A stretch of 64,000 nt of DNA from Winogradskyella wandonensis (GTDB lineage: Bacteria; Bacteroidota; Bacteroidia; Flavobacteriales; Flavobacteriaceae): assembly GCF_004346845.1 (NCBI RefSeq), contig NZ_SMGI01000001.1, positions 310,001 through 374,000 of the forward strand, in the 5' to 3' direction. The position numbers and the translations under genes were made by a program. A model generated the notes under the pieces. That model was not told the DNA's origin. It did not search any database and was given only the letters and a program-made list of their open reading frames with translations. This document shows, one piece after another, positions 8,495 through 16,182 of the stretch (position 1 is the first letter of the stretch; each line of letters starts with the position of its first letter).

Positions 8495-9571
8495 TCAAAG
8501 ACCCAATAAATACTCTGCCGCATTAAAAGGCGTGGTTTTTCCCTCTTCGATTAATGCAATTTGTTTTTTGAGTTCTGTTTTAATAATAGAACGGTTGTAG
8601 AAATTAGATTTTAGACGTTCTTCAATGGTTTGTAATAGCCAAAAGGTATTCTGTTGTTTCCGATGTCTATTAAAATAGTTATTAGATTTTGCTTTTAAAA
8701 CATAGTCCGTTATCATATCCCAAACCTCGGAAATGCCTTCATTTTTTAAAGCACTACATAGCGTTGTTTTAGGTGTCCATCCTGACGCTTTTTCTGGATA
8801 TAAATGCAGTGCACGATTAAATTCTAACTTAGCAGCATTGGCAGCTTTAATATTTTCTCCATCAGCTTTATTAATTACTATGGCATCCGCCATTTCAATA
8901 ATGCCACGCTTTATTCCTTGTAGTTCGTCTCCAGCACCAGCTAATTTTAGCAGCAAGAAGAAATCGACCATACTGTGTACAGCTATTTCACTTTGGCCTA
9001 CACCAACAGTTTCAATTAAAATAGTATCAAAGCCAGCCGCTTCGCACAGAATAATAGTTTCCCTTGTTTTTCTTGCGACACCACCCAGAGAGTCTCCTGA
9101 AGGTGATGGACGAATAAACGCATTTTTGGTTTTTACCAAATCTTCCATACGGGTTTTATCTCCGAGGATACTACCTTTACTTAAGGTGCTGCTTGGGTCT
9201 ACGGCTAAAACCGCAACCTTTTTACTGTTTTTGATGAGGTAAACCCCTAAAGCTTCTATAAATGTACTTTTTCCGACGCCAGGAACACCTGTAATTCCTA
9301 TGCGAATAGAATTATTTGCATACGGTAGGCATGCGTTAATAATAGTATTGGCTTTTTTAGTATGTGAGGGATTAGTACTTTCAATCAGAGTAATTGCGCG
9401 GCTTAAAGCGGTAATATTGCCTTGGATAATACCTTTTACTAACTCTTCGGCAGAGGGTTGTTTTTGGCGTTTAGATTTTATGGCTTTTGCAGAAACCGAA
9501 CTTAATGACTCAGGCTGTTTAATGCCATCATTCTCTTTAAGTGCAGATTTTTTGGGTTTCGATTTTGCCAA
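8495..9571 (-). CDS. meaB: Methylmalonyl-CoA mutase-associated GTPase MeaB
   Basis: G3E-family P-loop GTPase (358 aa) that protects and reloads adenosylcobalamin on methylmalonyl-CoA mutase; cytoplasmic. Walker A GVPGVGKST is at about residues 95-103, followed by the AVDPSS segment, the Switch-region GDKTRM, ETVGVGQSE (Walker B/G3 region) and the base-recognition INKAD. The first 40 or so residues are a Lys/Ser-rich extension not needed for the domain. A later start is possible, but no strong internal ATG stands out. The mutase itself is not in the window, but a cobalamin adenosyltransferase is (20213-20788), a coherent pathway link. Confidence 0.94.
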   Translation of the reverse strand: MAKSKPKKSALKENDGIKQPESLSSVSAKAIKSKRQKQPSAEELVKGIIQGNITALSRAITLIESTNPSHTKKANTIINACLPYANNSIRIGITGVPGVGKSTFIEALGVYLIKNSKKVAVLAVDPSSTLSKGSILGDKTRMEDLVKTKNAFIRPSPSGDSLGGVARKTRETIILCEAAGFDTILIETVGVGQSEIAVHSMVDFFLLLKLAGAGDELQGIKRGIIEMADAIVINKADGENIKAANAAKLEFNRALHLYPEKASGWTPKTTLCSALKNEGISEVWDMITDYVLKAKSNNYFNRHRKQQNTFWLLQTIEERLKSNFYNRSIIKTELKKQIALIEEGKTTPFNAAEYLLGL

Positions 9572-9580
9572 GGTAAACGT

Positions 9581-10168
9581 TTAGTTTTTCTGTTTTACAT
9601 TTTCTCCAGAAGAAGAATTCTTTTGTTTTATTGGGACTTCAATTTTTGTGTTATCCCATGCTAGCGTTAATTTTAAATCACCTGTTGTATTATCAAACGC
9701 TATAGTAAACTTTTCAACTGTAGTATCTAGATTTTTAGATGGTACTTCAATTTCTACAACATCATAATTAGGGTCCCACATGGGTTCCATCTTTTCGTCA
9801 ACGCCCCATTGATATTGGCCAGAATTGAACATGACTTTCCAAGAATTTTGCATAGGTACCGTCCATAAGGTATAATTTCCTTTGGGTAAAAGCATTCCTT
9901 GGATAATTAAATCTTTATTGGTTTTAAATGTAGTAGCTTCGTTAGCGCCTGTTCGCCACACTTTATTATAAGGGACAAGTGCTCCAAAAATTTCACGCTC
10001 TCGTTTAGATGGTCTGTTGTATTCGACTTCTAATTTTAAATCATTTAGCTCAATGGCAGCAGAGTCTTTTGGACTTAGACGCGGTGAAAAAATATTTTCA
10101 ACAAAAACAGAATATAATAATAAACCTAAAGCGGCTATGAACAGAATAATTAGAATACGTTTCAACAT
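9581..10168 (-). CDS. DUF2911 domain-containing membrane-anchored protein
   Basis: 195 aa with one N-terminal transmembrane helix (IILFIAALGLLLYSVFV, residues about 5-21) and an envelope-side domain. The domain has features I associate with DUF2911: EYNRPSKREREIFG, VPYNKVWRTGANEATTF and PKGNYTLWTVP, followed by WKVMFN and a beta-rich C-terminus. Function is unknown. Many Bacteroidota carry several copies with a signal peptide. It lies 9 bp upstream of meaB on the same strand and may be co-transcribed with it, although no functional link is evident. Confidence 0.85.
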   Translation of the reverse strand: MLKRILIILFIAALGLLLYSVFVENIFSPRLSPKDSAAIELNDLKLEVEYNRPSKREREIFGALVPYNKVWRTGANEATTFKTNKDLIIQGMLLPKGNYTLWTVPMQNSWKVMFNSGQYQWGVDEKMEPMWDPNYDVVEIEVPSKNLDTTVEKFTIAFDNTTGDLKLTLAWDNTKIEVPIKQKNSSSGENVKQKN

Positions 10169-10269
10169 AAATTCTTAAAAATGGAATTTTAAAATTAAGT
10201 TTTAAAGATAATTGAAATCCCTAAATTTAAGACTTGAGACAACATATTTTTAACGTGAACATTTTTTTT

Positions 10270-10314
10270 CAACTTTTTTTCAACTTTTTGCAACACTTAG
10301 AAAAATGTATCGTC
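10270..10314 (+). promoter_or_regulatory. Putative ECF-type autoregulated promoter with three phased CAAC boxes
   Basis: CAAC occurs at 10270-10273, 10281-10284 and 10291-10294, each preceded by a T-tract and spaced 11 and 10 bp apart. The last is followed after 16 bp by CGTC (10311-10314). AAC-N16/17-CGTC is the classical layout of promoters read by ECF sigma factors, and the next gene (10385) encodes one. The likely start point lies 60-65 bp before the sigma ATG. Confidence 0.5.
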
Positions 10315-10384
10315 TTTAAGACAAACCAATCGATTTACCTACAAATTATCACGGTAAATAAAAAACAACCAAAGCCAACCAAGA

Positions 10385-10933
10385 ATGTTTCGAGCAGACA
10401 TCATTGAAAAGTGCAAACAAAACGACCGAAAAGCGCAATTAAAGCTTTACAATCAATACTGCAATGGCATGTTAATCGTGGCAAAACGTTTTGTAAAAGA
10501 TACAATGGAAGCAGAAGATGTGGTGCAAGAAGCATTTATAAAGGCATTTGCAAAATTGGAGCAATATAAAGCAGAAGTCACTTTTGGAGCTTGGTTAAAA
10601 CGTATCGTAATTAACAAGAGCATAGATGTTCTAAAAACCAAAAAAGAGCGTCTTATGGATATAGAAGATGTACAGCTAAAGATAGTAGATACTGCTGAGG
10701 ACGATTGGTCTGTTGAGGAGAATGTAACAATTGACGATGTAAAATTTGCCATTGAACAGCTACCAGAAAAGTATAAGTATGTGGTTATGTTGTATTTAAT
10801 TGAAGGTTATGATCATCAAGAAATTTCAGAAATATTAAACATATCAGAAGTGGCGTCTCGAACGCAATTGTCACGAGGAAAACAAAAGTTGAAAGCCTTA
10901 CTAAAACTAGAGAAAAATGGGACAGAATCTTAG
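10385..10933 (+). CDS. RNA polymerase sigma factor, ECF subfamily
   Basis: 182-aa alternative sigma factor. Region 2 is at about residues 22-90 with DTMEAEDVVQEAFIKAF and the basic -10 recognition helix around FGAWLKRIVINKSIDVL. Region 4 is at about 125-178, with LPEKYKYVVMLYLIEG and a helix-turn-helix in DHQEISEILNISEVASRTQL. It overlaps the following gene by 17 bp, a typical sigma/anti-sigma arrangement, and is preceded by an ECF-like promoter suggesting autoregulation. The signal is unknown; the third operon gene encodes a secreted protein. Confidence 0.92.
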   Translation: MFRADIIEKCKQNDRKAQLKLYNQYCNGMLIVAKRFVKDTMEAEDVVQEAFIKAFAKLEQYKAEVTFGAWLKRIVINKSIDVLKTKKERLMDIEDVQLKIVDTAEDDWSVEENVTIDDVKFAIEQLPEKYKYVVMLYLIEGYDHQEISEILNISEVASRTQLSRGKQKLKALLKLEKNGTES

Positions 10934-11486
10934 AGATTTATTTAAAAATCAACCAACAGATGAGCATATAAAAATGTCGGAAGGACACGAGGCTCGTTTT
11001 TTGCAAAAGTTAGAGGATGCCTTACCGCAGAAAAAGAAGTCTAGTCATTTTGGATTTTTTAATATAGCAGCAAGCGTTGTTGTACTACTAGGATTAAGCT
11101 ATGGCGCAGTGAAATATTTTGGTGGTGTAACAGATCCAATAGTACCTAGTAATATTGTAGAAACTAAAGACCTAAAAACTATGGGAGATATCTCTCCTGA
11201 TTTAAAAAAGGTCGAAGATTACTATTTGGCAAGTATCAATCTAGAGCTTTCTAAAGTTGTACTTACCCCACAAAATAAAGATTTGGTAGATGGTTATATC
11301 GCCAGATTAAAAGAACTCAATTCCGAATATAACAAGCTTACAAGAGAGTTAAACGAAAATGGCCCTAACGAAGCGACCTTGGACGCACTTATTGATAATC
11401 TAAAGTTTAGGTTGGATTTAGTAATGCGACTCAAAGAAAAATTGAAAGAGTTCAACTCTTCCAACTATGACCAAGTAAGTATCTAA
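10917..11486 (+). CDS. Single-pass membrane protein, candidate anti-sigma factor
   Basis: 189 aa. A cytoplasmic N-terminus of about 45 residues (with GHEARFLQKLEDALPQKKK) is followed by one transmembrane helix (about 48-66, FFNIAASVVVLLGLSYGAV) and an outer domain of about 120 residues that is mostly helical and coiled-coil-like. This topology and the 17-bp overlap with the sigma gene make it the likely anti-sigma partner. I see no canonical zinc-binding HxxxCxxC, so assignment rests on context. Loss of the outer domain's ligand, or its proteolysis, could release the sigma factor (inference). Confidence 0.7.
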   Translation: MGQNLRDLFKNQPTDEHIKMSEGHEARFLQKLEDALPQKKKSSHFGFFNIAASVVVLLGLSYGAVKYFGGVTDPIVPSNIVETKDLKTMGDISPDLKKVEDYYLASINLELSKVVLTPQNKDLVDGYIARLKELNSEYNKLTRELNENGPNEATLDALIDNLKFRLDLVMRLKEKLKEFNSSNYDQVSI

Positions 11487-11530
11487 TCTTAATTATAAAT
11501 CAAAAAACGAACAGTTTAAAAACCAAAACA

Positions 11531-13048
11531 ATGAAGACAATCAAAATTTTTATGTTGTGCTTAATCACCACAATAGGATTTGCACAAAAGAAGGAAATTA
11601 AAACATCGCAAACAGCCAAGGTTAATAAGGATGTTGTAGTAGAATTAAATACCAATTATGTAGAGATAGAAATTGATACATGGAATAAAGATGAAGTAAA
11701 AATCGAAGCCTATTTAGAGAGTGATGTGCTATCTCAAGAGGACTTAAAAAAAGCATTAAAAACGTGGAATTTAAACTTTGATGCAACACTAGATAAAGTA
11801 TATATTTCTTCGGAAGGCGGAAGAGGTGCAGGTCTTTTTCCAAGAAATTCTTACGACGATATATTACAAGAACTAGAATTTAGTCTTGCTGATCTTCCAG
11901 AAATTCCAGAAATTAAGGTTTTACCAAATATGGCTAATTTTCCGGATTTACCTGAGCTACCTGAAATGCCCGAATTTCCAGAACTTCCAGAATTACCTGA
12001 AGGCGTTAAGACCATTCAATTCGATTATGATAGATATCAAAAAGAAGGTGAAAAATATTTATCCAAGTGGAGTAAGAGATACGAAAAAGAAGGTGGTAAA
12101 GAGCTGCAAAAACGAATGGAAGCATGGGCAAAGAAATTTGCAGAGTCGGGCTACGAAGAAAAGATGGCTAAATGGGGTGAAGAATACGGAAAGCGTTTCG
12201 AAGGTCAATGGGCAAAAGATATGGAGAAATGGGGAGAAGAATTTGGTGAAAGTTTTGGAAAGGATATGGAAAAATGGGGAGAAGATTTAGGAAAAAAAAT
12301 GGAAGCATGGGGTGAGCGCTTTGGTAAGCAAATGGAGCAACGCGCAAAGGCTCTTGAAAAAAGAGCTGAAGCTATGGAAAAGCGTGCAGAGCAAACGGCT
12401 AAACGCAAAGAAGCTATGCAGGATAGAAAAGCATCTATTTTTGCGCAAAGCTATAACTCCGACAGAAATAGTAAAGTAAAACGTGTTATAAAAATAACAA
12501 TGCCTAAAAAAGCAAAGTTAAAGCTTAACGTAAGGCATGGTGAGTTAAAAATTGCATCGGCAGTGCATAATGCCAGAGGTGATGTGTCCCATACCTTTTT
12601 TGTAGCAGAAAACATTGATGGAAGTGATACTTCCATCAATGTATCTTACTCTCCGGTAGCTATAAATAGTTGGAATGTGGGGTCATTAAATCTCAATTTT
12701 GTAAAAAATGCTGAAATTAAGCGTGCAAATAACCTAATGTTAACTTCAAAATCATCTAACATTGTCATTAAAAATCTAACGGATACTGGCATAATAAATG
12801 GAAGTTTTGGAGACTTAACAATTTCTAATCTTGCCGAAACATTTAATAATCTAAATCTAGTCTTAGAGAATAGTGATGCGTTCGTAGAAATACCTGAGAG
12901 TGTTAATTATAGTTTGTTTTTTAACGGAAATCGTTCTAAGTATAATAATGAGCCAACCAAACAAAAAACAGTAAAACGCTACGATGGTAAACCAACCAGC
13001 AAAACTATTGTAGTTAATGCTAAGTATAGCAGCGTGACAATGAATTAA
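11531..13048 (+). CDS. Secreted protein with proline-rich segment, Trp/Glu 11-mer repeats and DUF4097-like beta domain
   Basis: 505 aa, third gene of the sigma operon. In order: a signal peptide (1-18, ends IGFAQ); a beta-rich N-domain (20-115); a Pro/Glu segment (122-158, repeated LPELPE and EFPELP); a highly charged amphipathic region (165-262) with repeats such as MEKWGEEFG, MEKWGEDLGKK and MEAWGERFGKQ at 11- or 15-residue spacing; a likely coiled coil (263-305, EKRAEAMEKRAEQ); and a C-terminal beta-rich domain (315-505) resembling the DUF4097 adhesin-like beta-helix. It is probably periplasmic or outer-membrane associated and may be the target or sensor of the envelope response run by the sigma factor. 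Function is not established. The long charged region is unusual. Confidence 0.8.
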   Translation: MKTIKIFMLCLITTIGFAQKKEIKTSQTAKVNKDVVVELNTNYVEIEIDTWNKDEVKIEAYLESDVLSQEDLKKALKTWNLNFDATLDKVYISSEGGRGAGLFPRNSYDDILQELEFSLADLPEIPEIKVLPNMANFPDLPELPEMPEFPELPELPEGVKTIQFDYDRYQKEGEKYLSKWSKRYEKEGGKELQKRMEAWAKKFAESGYEEKMAKWGEEYGKRFEGQWAKDMEKWGEEFGESFGKDMEKWGEDLGKKMEAWGERFGKQMEQRAKALEKRAEAMEKRAEQTAKRKEAMQDRKASIFAQSYNSDRNSKVKRVIKITMPKKAKLKLNVRHGELKIASAVHNARGDVSHTFFVAENIDGSDTSINVSYSPVAINSWNVGSLNLNFVKNAEIKRANNLMLTSKSSNIVIKNLTDTGIINGSFGDLTISNLAETFNNLNLVLENSDAFVEIPESVNYSLFFNGNRSKYNNEPTKQKTVKRYDGKPTSKTIVVNAKYSSVTMN

Positions 13049-13167
13049 CTACTTCGCTGATGCAATTTTTTAATATAAAAGTATGATTTAGAATAGTACT
13101 ATTTTCTTAGACCTATTTCCCTGTTTTCCATAGAATAGATTCTTATTTTTATGGAAATTTTTTAGTT

Positions 13168-13851
13168 ATGCCATCTTCAACTTTCGAAAGTTATATATTA
13201 GGTTTAGATGTGTTTCCAGTATTAGGGGAAAGCTATGTAAACAAAGACTACGTTGCCATAGACTTATCTGTCGATAATTCGCAATTAACACAGGTTAATT
13301 TGTCTTCATCTGATGATTTAGAACAGTATATATGGAATCATATAAAACAACATAAGGCTAAAGTTGCTTACGGTGGTTATATCGAAAAACGAGGTATTTA
13401 TAATCGCAGTTCCCATTTTAATCAACAAAATCCTGACTTGGAAAGAAATATCCATCTAGGACTAGATTTATGGATAGAAGCGAATGCTCCAATTTATGCG
13501 CCTCTTGATGGCGAAATTCATAGTTTTAAAAATAATACCAATTATGGTGATTATGGTCCAACCCTAATTCTAAAGCACCAAATAGAAAATTACAGATTTT
13601 ATACGCTTTACGGTCATTTAAGTATAGAATCTCTAGAGAATAAAAACGTTGGAGACCAAATTTTAAAAGGAGAAGTAATTGCAACTTTAGGTACTGCTGA
13701 AGTTAATGGCGATTATGCTCCGCATTTACACTTTCAGCTGATAAAAGATATACAAGATTTCTATGGAGATTATCCAGGTGTTTCTAATCTACAAGATTTG
13801 GAGTTTTATAAAACCAACTGTCCAGACCCTAAATTACTTCTCGAATTTTAA
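13168..13851 (+). CDS. M23-family (LytM-like) metallopeptidase domain protein
   Basis: 227 aa. The C-terminal two-thirds is a LytM/M23 zinc peptidase domain. HLGLD (the HxxxD zinc motif) is at about residue 91, followed by APIYAPLDGEI, GPTLILKH, YTLYGHLS and the second zinc motif HLHFQL near residue 190. All expected zinc ligands and the catalytic histidine are present, so it may cleave peptidoglycan cross-links. No signal peptide or membrane helix is seen, which is unusual for a cell-wall hydrolase and leaves its location open. It converges with the next gene, overlapping by 4 bp. Confidence 0.85.
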   Translation: MPSSTFESYILGLDVFPVLGESYVNKDYVAIDLSVDNSQLTQVNLSSSDDLEQYIWNHIKQHKAKVAYGGYIEKRGIYNRSSHFNQQNPDLERNIHLGLDLWIEANAPIYAPLDGEIHSFKNNTNYGDYGPTLILKHQIENYRFYTLYGHLSIESLENKNVGDQILKGEVIATLGTAEVNGDYAPHLHFQLIKDIQDFYGDYPGVSNLQDLEFYKTNCPDPKLLLEF

Positions 13852-14198
13852 TATGCAACTTGCTTAAAATCAACCTTGGCAATGGCTGATTTTTCTGTGT
13901 CAAAGTATAATACTTGACCTTTAAGTAACGGAATATTCTTCTTCTCCTGAGGTTTAATAGCTATAGTTTTAATGATTTTTCCCTCTTCTTGAATGCGAAT
14001 TGAAAAGTCGTTTTTACCAATATTTTCTACAATACTAATGCAATCTTTACCAAGGTAAGGGTTAATAGCACCATCTTGGCCAGGACCTTTACCTGCAATG
14101 CACATACTTTGTATAGGTTCTAAATTTAAAACAGTTTGACTGTTAATAGCACTAGTTGTAAGAATCAAGACCAGGAAAAAGAAGTTAATTTTTTTCAT
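13848..14198 (-). CDS. Secreted small conserved hypothetical protein (116 aa)
   Basis: Signal peptide at residues 1-20 (FFFLVLILTTSAINS), followed by a beta-rich domain of about 95 residues. Notable strings are MCIAGKGPGQDGAINPYLG and DCISIVEN, containing the only two cysteines of the mature protein (positioned for a disulfide). No enzymatic motif is recognised. It probably acts in the periplasm or at the cell surface. Similar small proteins are, to my recollection, found in Flavobacteriaceae without known function. Confidence 0.7.
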   Translation of the reverse strand: MKKINFFFLVLILTTSAINSQTVLNLEPIQSMCIAGKGPGQDGAINPYLGKDCISIVENIGKNDFSIRIQEEGKIIKTIAIKPQEKKNIPLLKGQVLYFDTEKSAIAKVDFKQVAY

Positions 14199-14363
14199 AA
14201 CAAAGTTTTATTTTTCAAAGTAAGGATATCCTAATACACAAGTACATAAGGATTCCTTAAAGTTTTGTTATTTAATTGGTTAACGGTATTGTATAATCGT
14301 CTCTTACAGGGTGATATGCCTTAATTTTCGGTTTAGTACAGGTTATGGCATTGTTGGCAATAG

Positions 14364-14708
14364 TTATTTTTCAATTATAACTTGTAATTCTTTTAGTTCC
14401 TCTATTACTTTTTGTAAAGAATCTGCATAATTGTTTTTGTGTTTCAGTTTACCCGTACTTAAAAATAAACGTTGTTCGTTTTTAGATTTTAATAGTGCAA
14501 TTTTTATAACTGTTAGTTTTGAAGCTATTTTGTGATTTATGCTTTCATGATTTTTTTTATATGATTCCGAGACCTTAATGTAATAATCTTGATAACTTCT
14601 GATAACCTTTACTGTTGAATTCAATTGCTCCATTGAACCTTCAATACTTGAATATTGAATACTAGTTAAGGATTTCAAATGGTTGGAAATAGTTGTTTTT
14701 AAATCCAT
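14364..14708 (-). CDS. Hypothetical helical protein (114 aa)
   Basis: Soluble, Lys/Ser/Ile-rich protein that reads as almost all alpha-helix (for example SLQKVIEELKELQVIIEK at the C-terminus), with coiled-coil potential and no signal peptide. No family was recognised. It has its own intergenic flanks of 165 and 118 bp and coding-like composition. It could be a small cytoplasmic or structural protein; function is unknown. Confidence 0.55.
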   Translation of the reverse strand: MDLKTTISNHLKSLTSIQYSSIEGSMEQLNSTVKVIRSYQDYYIKVSESYKKNHESINHKIASKLTVIKIALLKSKNEQRLFLSTGKLKHKNNYADSLQKVIEELKELQVIIEK

Positions 14709-14826
14709 ATTTGATTTGGTAAATTATTTAAATTAATTCTTTTACCATTTTAGTAAATAGGAATTTAAAGTAATAGGCTTTTAGTTGGCTGTAAAATTCA
14801 AAAACCAGCTCATTTTGATAAAGATT

Positions 14827-15981
14827 TTATTTGTTTTGTAATTTTCCATCGATGTAAGTTTCTTTACTAGTCAATTTCCCGTTTTCATCATATTCTAACC
14901 AGTCGCCTGATTCTTTATCATTGATAAACCTTCCAATGTATGCCAGCTGACCGTTTTTGTGATATTCTTTATACTCACCAGTTTTTTTCCCGTTTTTATA
15001 ATATACCACTGCCGCAAGTTTGCCATTATCATGGTACTCTTTCCATTCACCCATACGCTTACCGTCTTCATATGTACCTATTCCTCCTAGCTCACCATTT
15101 TCATGATAGTACTTCCAATCGCCTATTTCATCTCCTTCACTGTTATAACTACTTCGTGTTTCAATTTGTCCATTTTCATAATACTCTGTCCAATCTCCGA
15201 TTTTATATCCTTTACTCTGTTTCCCTTCACTTTTTAATTGCCCATTGCTATAATATTCTTTCCATTCACCGTTTTTTATTCCGTTATTATCATATGTGCC
15301 AATTTCTTTTAATTCTCCATTTTCGTGATAGTATTTCCAATCACCTATTTCTTTTTCATTTGTAAGATTACCAGTTTTCATTAAGTTCCCGTTCTTGAAA
15401 TAAAATTTCCAAACACCCACCTTTTTTCCATCATTATATTCGCCCATTTCACCTAAGTTCCCATTTTCATGATAACTTTTCCATTCGCCAATTTGCAATC
15501 CATTCTTACTATCGCCTATTTGTTGTAGTTGCCCATTTTTGTAATAGAATTTCCAAATACCTGTTCTATTACCGTTATCGTAATTCCCAATTTGTGCAAA
15601 ATTTTCGTTTTCCCAATACGACTTTGACTCTCCGTGCGGTTGACCATCAACAAAATTGGCAACTGTTTCTAATTTTCCATTATTATAATAAAATCTCCAA
15701 GTACCAATTCTTTTTCCATTGTCGAAATTTCCAGCTTCAGCAAGTTGTCCATTGTCATGATAATATTTCCAATCTCCATTTTCCTTATTGTCTTTTATTT
15801 CTCCAACAGAAACTAGTTGCCCATTTTCGTAGTAAATTTTCCATACTCCAACTTGTTTTCCATTTTCTACTTTGCCTTCAGCTTGTAATTGCCCATTATC
15901 ATAATAGACCTTTTTTAAATCTTGAGCATGTGATAAACCAAAAATTATCGAGATTAATACTAATAATAATGTTTGCTTCAT
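14827..15981 (-). CDS. Secreted 15-repeat YwqK/MORN-like protein (384 aa)
   Basis: Signal peptide at 1-19 (LLLVLISIIFGLSHAQ), then about 15 tandem repeats of 23-24 residues covering the whole mature protein, with consensus YYENGQL..IG.YDNGK..GEWK. Unit 5 (YWENENFAQIG) is the most divergent. The repeats should stack into an elongated beta-hairpin solenoid. Annotation pipelines call such proteins YwqK family antitoxins, but no toxin is adjacent and the protein is exported, so a surface or periplasmic binding role is likelier. DNA repeats of about 69 bp follow the protein repeats, so unit number may vary between strains. Confidence 0.8.
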   Translation of the reverse strand: MKQTLLLVLISIIFGLSHAQDLKKVYYDNGQLQAEGKVENGKQVGVWKIYYENGQLVSVGEIKDNKENGDWKYYHDNGQLAEAGNFDNGKRIGTWRFYYNNGKLETVANFVDGQPHGESKSYWENENFAQIGNYDNGNRTGIWKFYYKNGQLQQIGDSKNGLQIGEWKSYHENGNLGEMGEYNDGKKVGVWKFYFKNGNLMKTGNLTNEKEIGDWKYYHENGELKEIGTYDNNGIKNGEWKEYYSNGQLKSEGKQSKGYKIGDWTEYYENGQIETRSSYNSEGDEIGDWKYYHENGELGGIGTYEDGKRMGEWKEYHDNGKLAAVVYYKNGKKTGEYKEYHKNGQLAYIGRFINDKESGDWLEYDENGKLTSKETYIDGKLQNK

Positions 15982-16127
15982 GATGATATTTTCTGTTTGT
16001 TGTCTTCTACTAATTATACCATAACGGCCTTATCGGCTTGTCCTGTATCTTAATGATGATAAACCAACTCTTGTATAAAGTTGTCCTATAAATCCAATTC
16101 AAATAAATAAAAAACAATTTAAAACAC

Positions 16128-16154
16128 AAAACCCAACGCAAAGCATTGGGTTTT
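16128..16154 (-). terminator. Rho-independent terminator downstream of secA
   Basis: AAAACCCAA and TTGGGTTTT form a 9-bp stem around a short loop, 29 bp beyond the secA stop. On the minus strand the hairpin is followed by a T-rich run (GTGTTTT). Confidence 0.75.
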
Positions 16155-16182
16155 AAGTATATTAGGTTCAGAGTGACAACAA

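Noticed and set aside
8733..9242. Open frame of 169 codons on the plus strand opposite meaB
   Set aside because: It lies entirely inside the firmly identified meaB and has no family resemblance or start context; it is a shadow.
14827..15981. Regular repeats of about 69-72 bp that might look like a CRISPR array or satellite
   Set aside because: The repeats are continuous, translate in one frame into a signal peptide plus YwqK units, and have no unique spacers.
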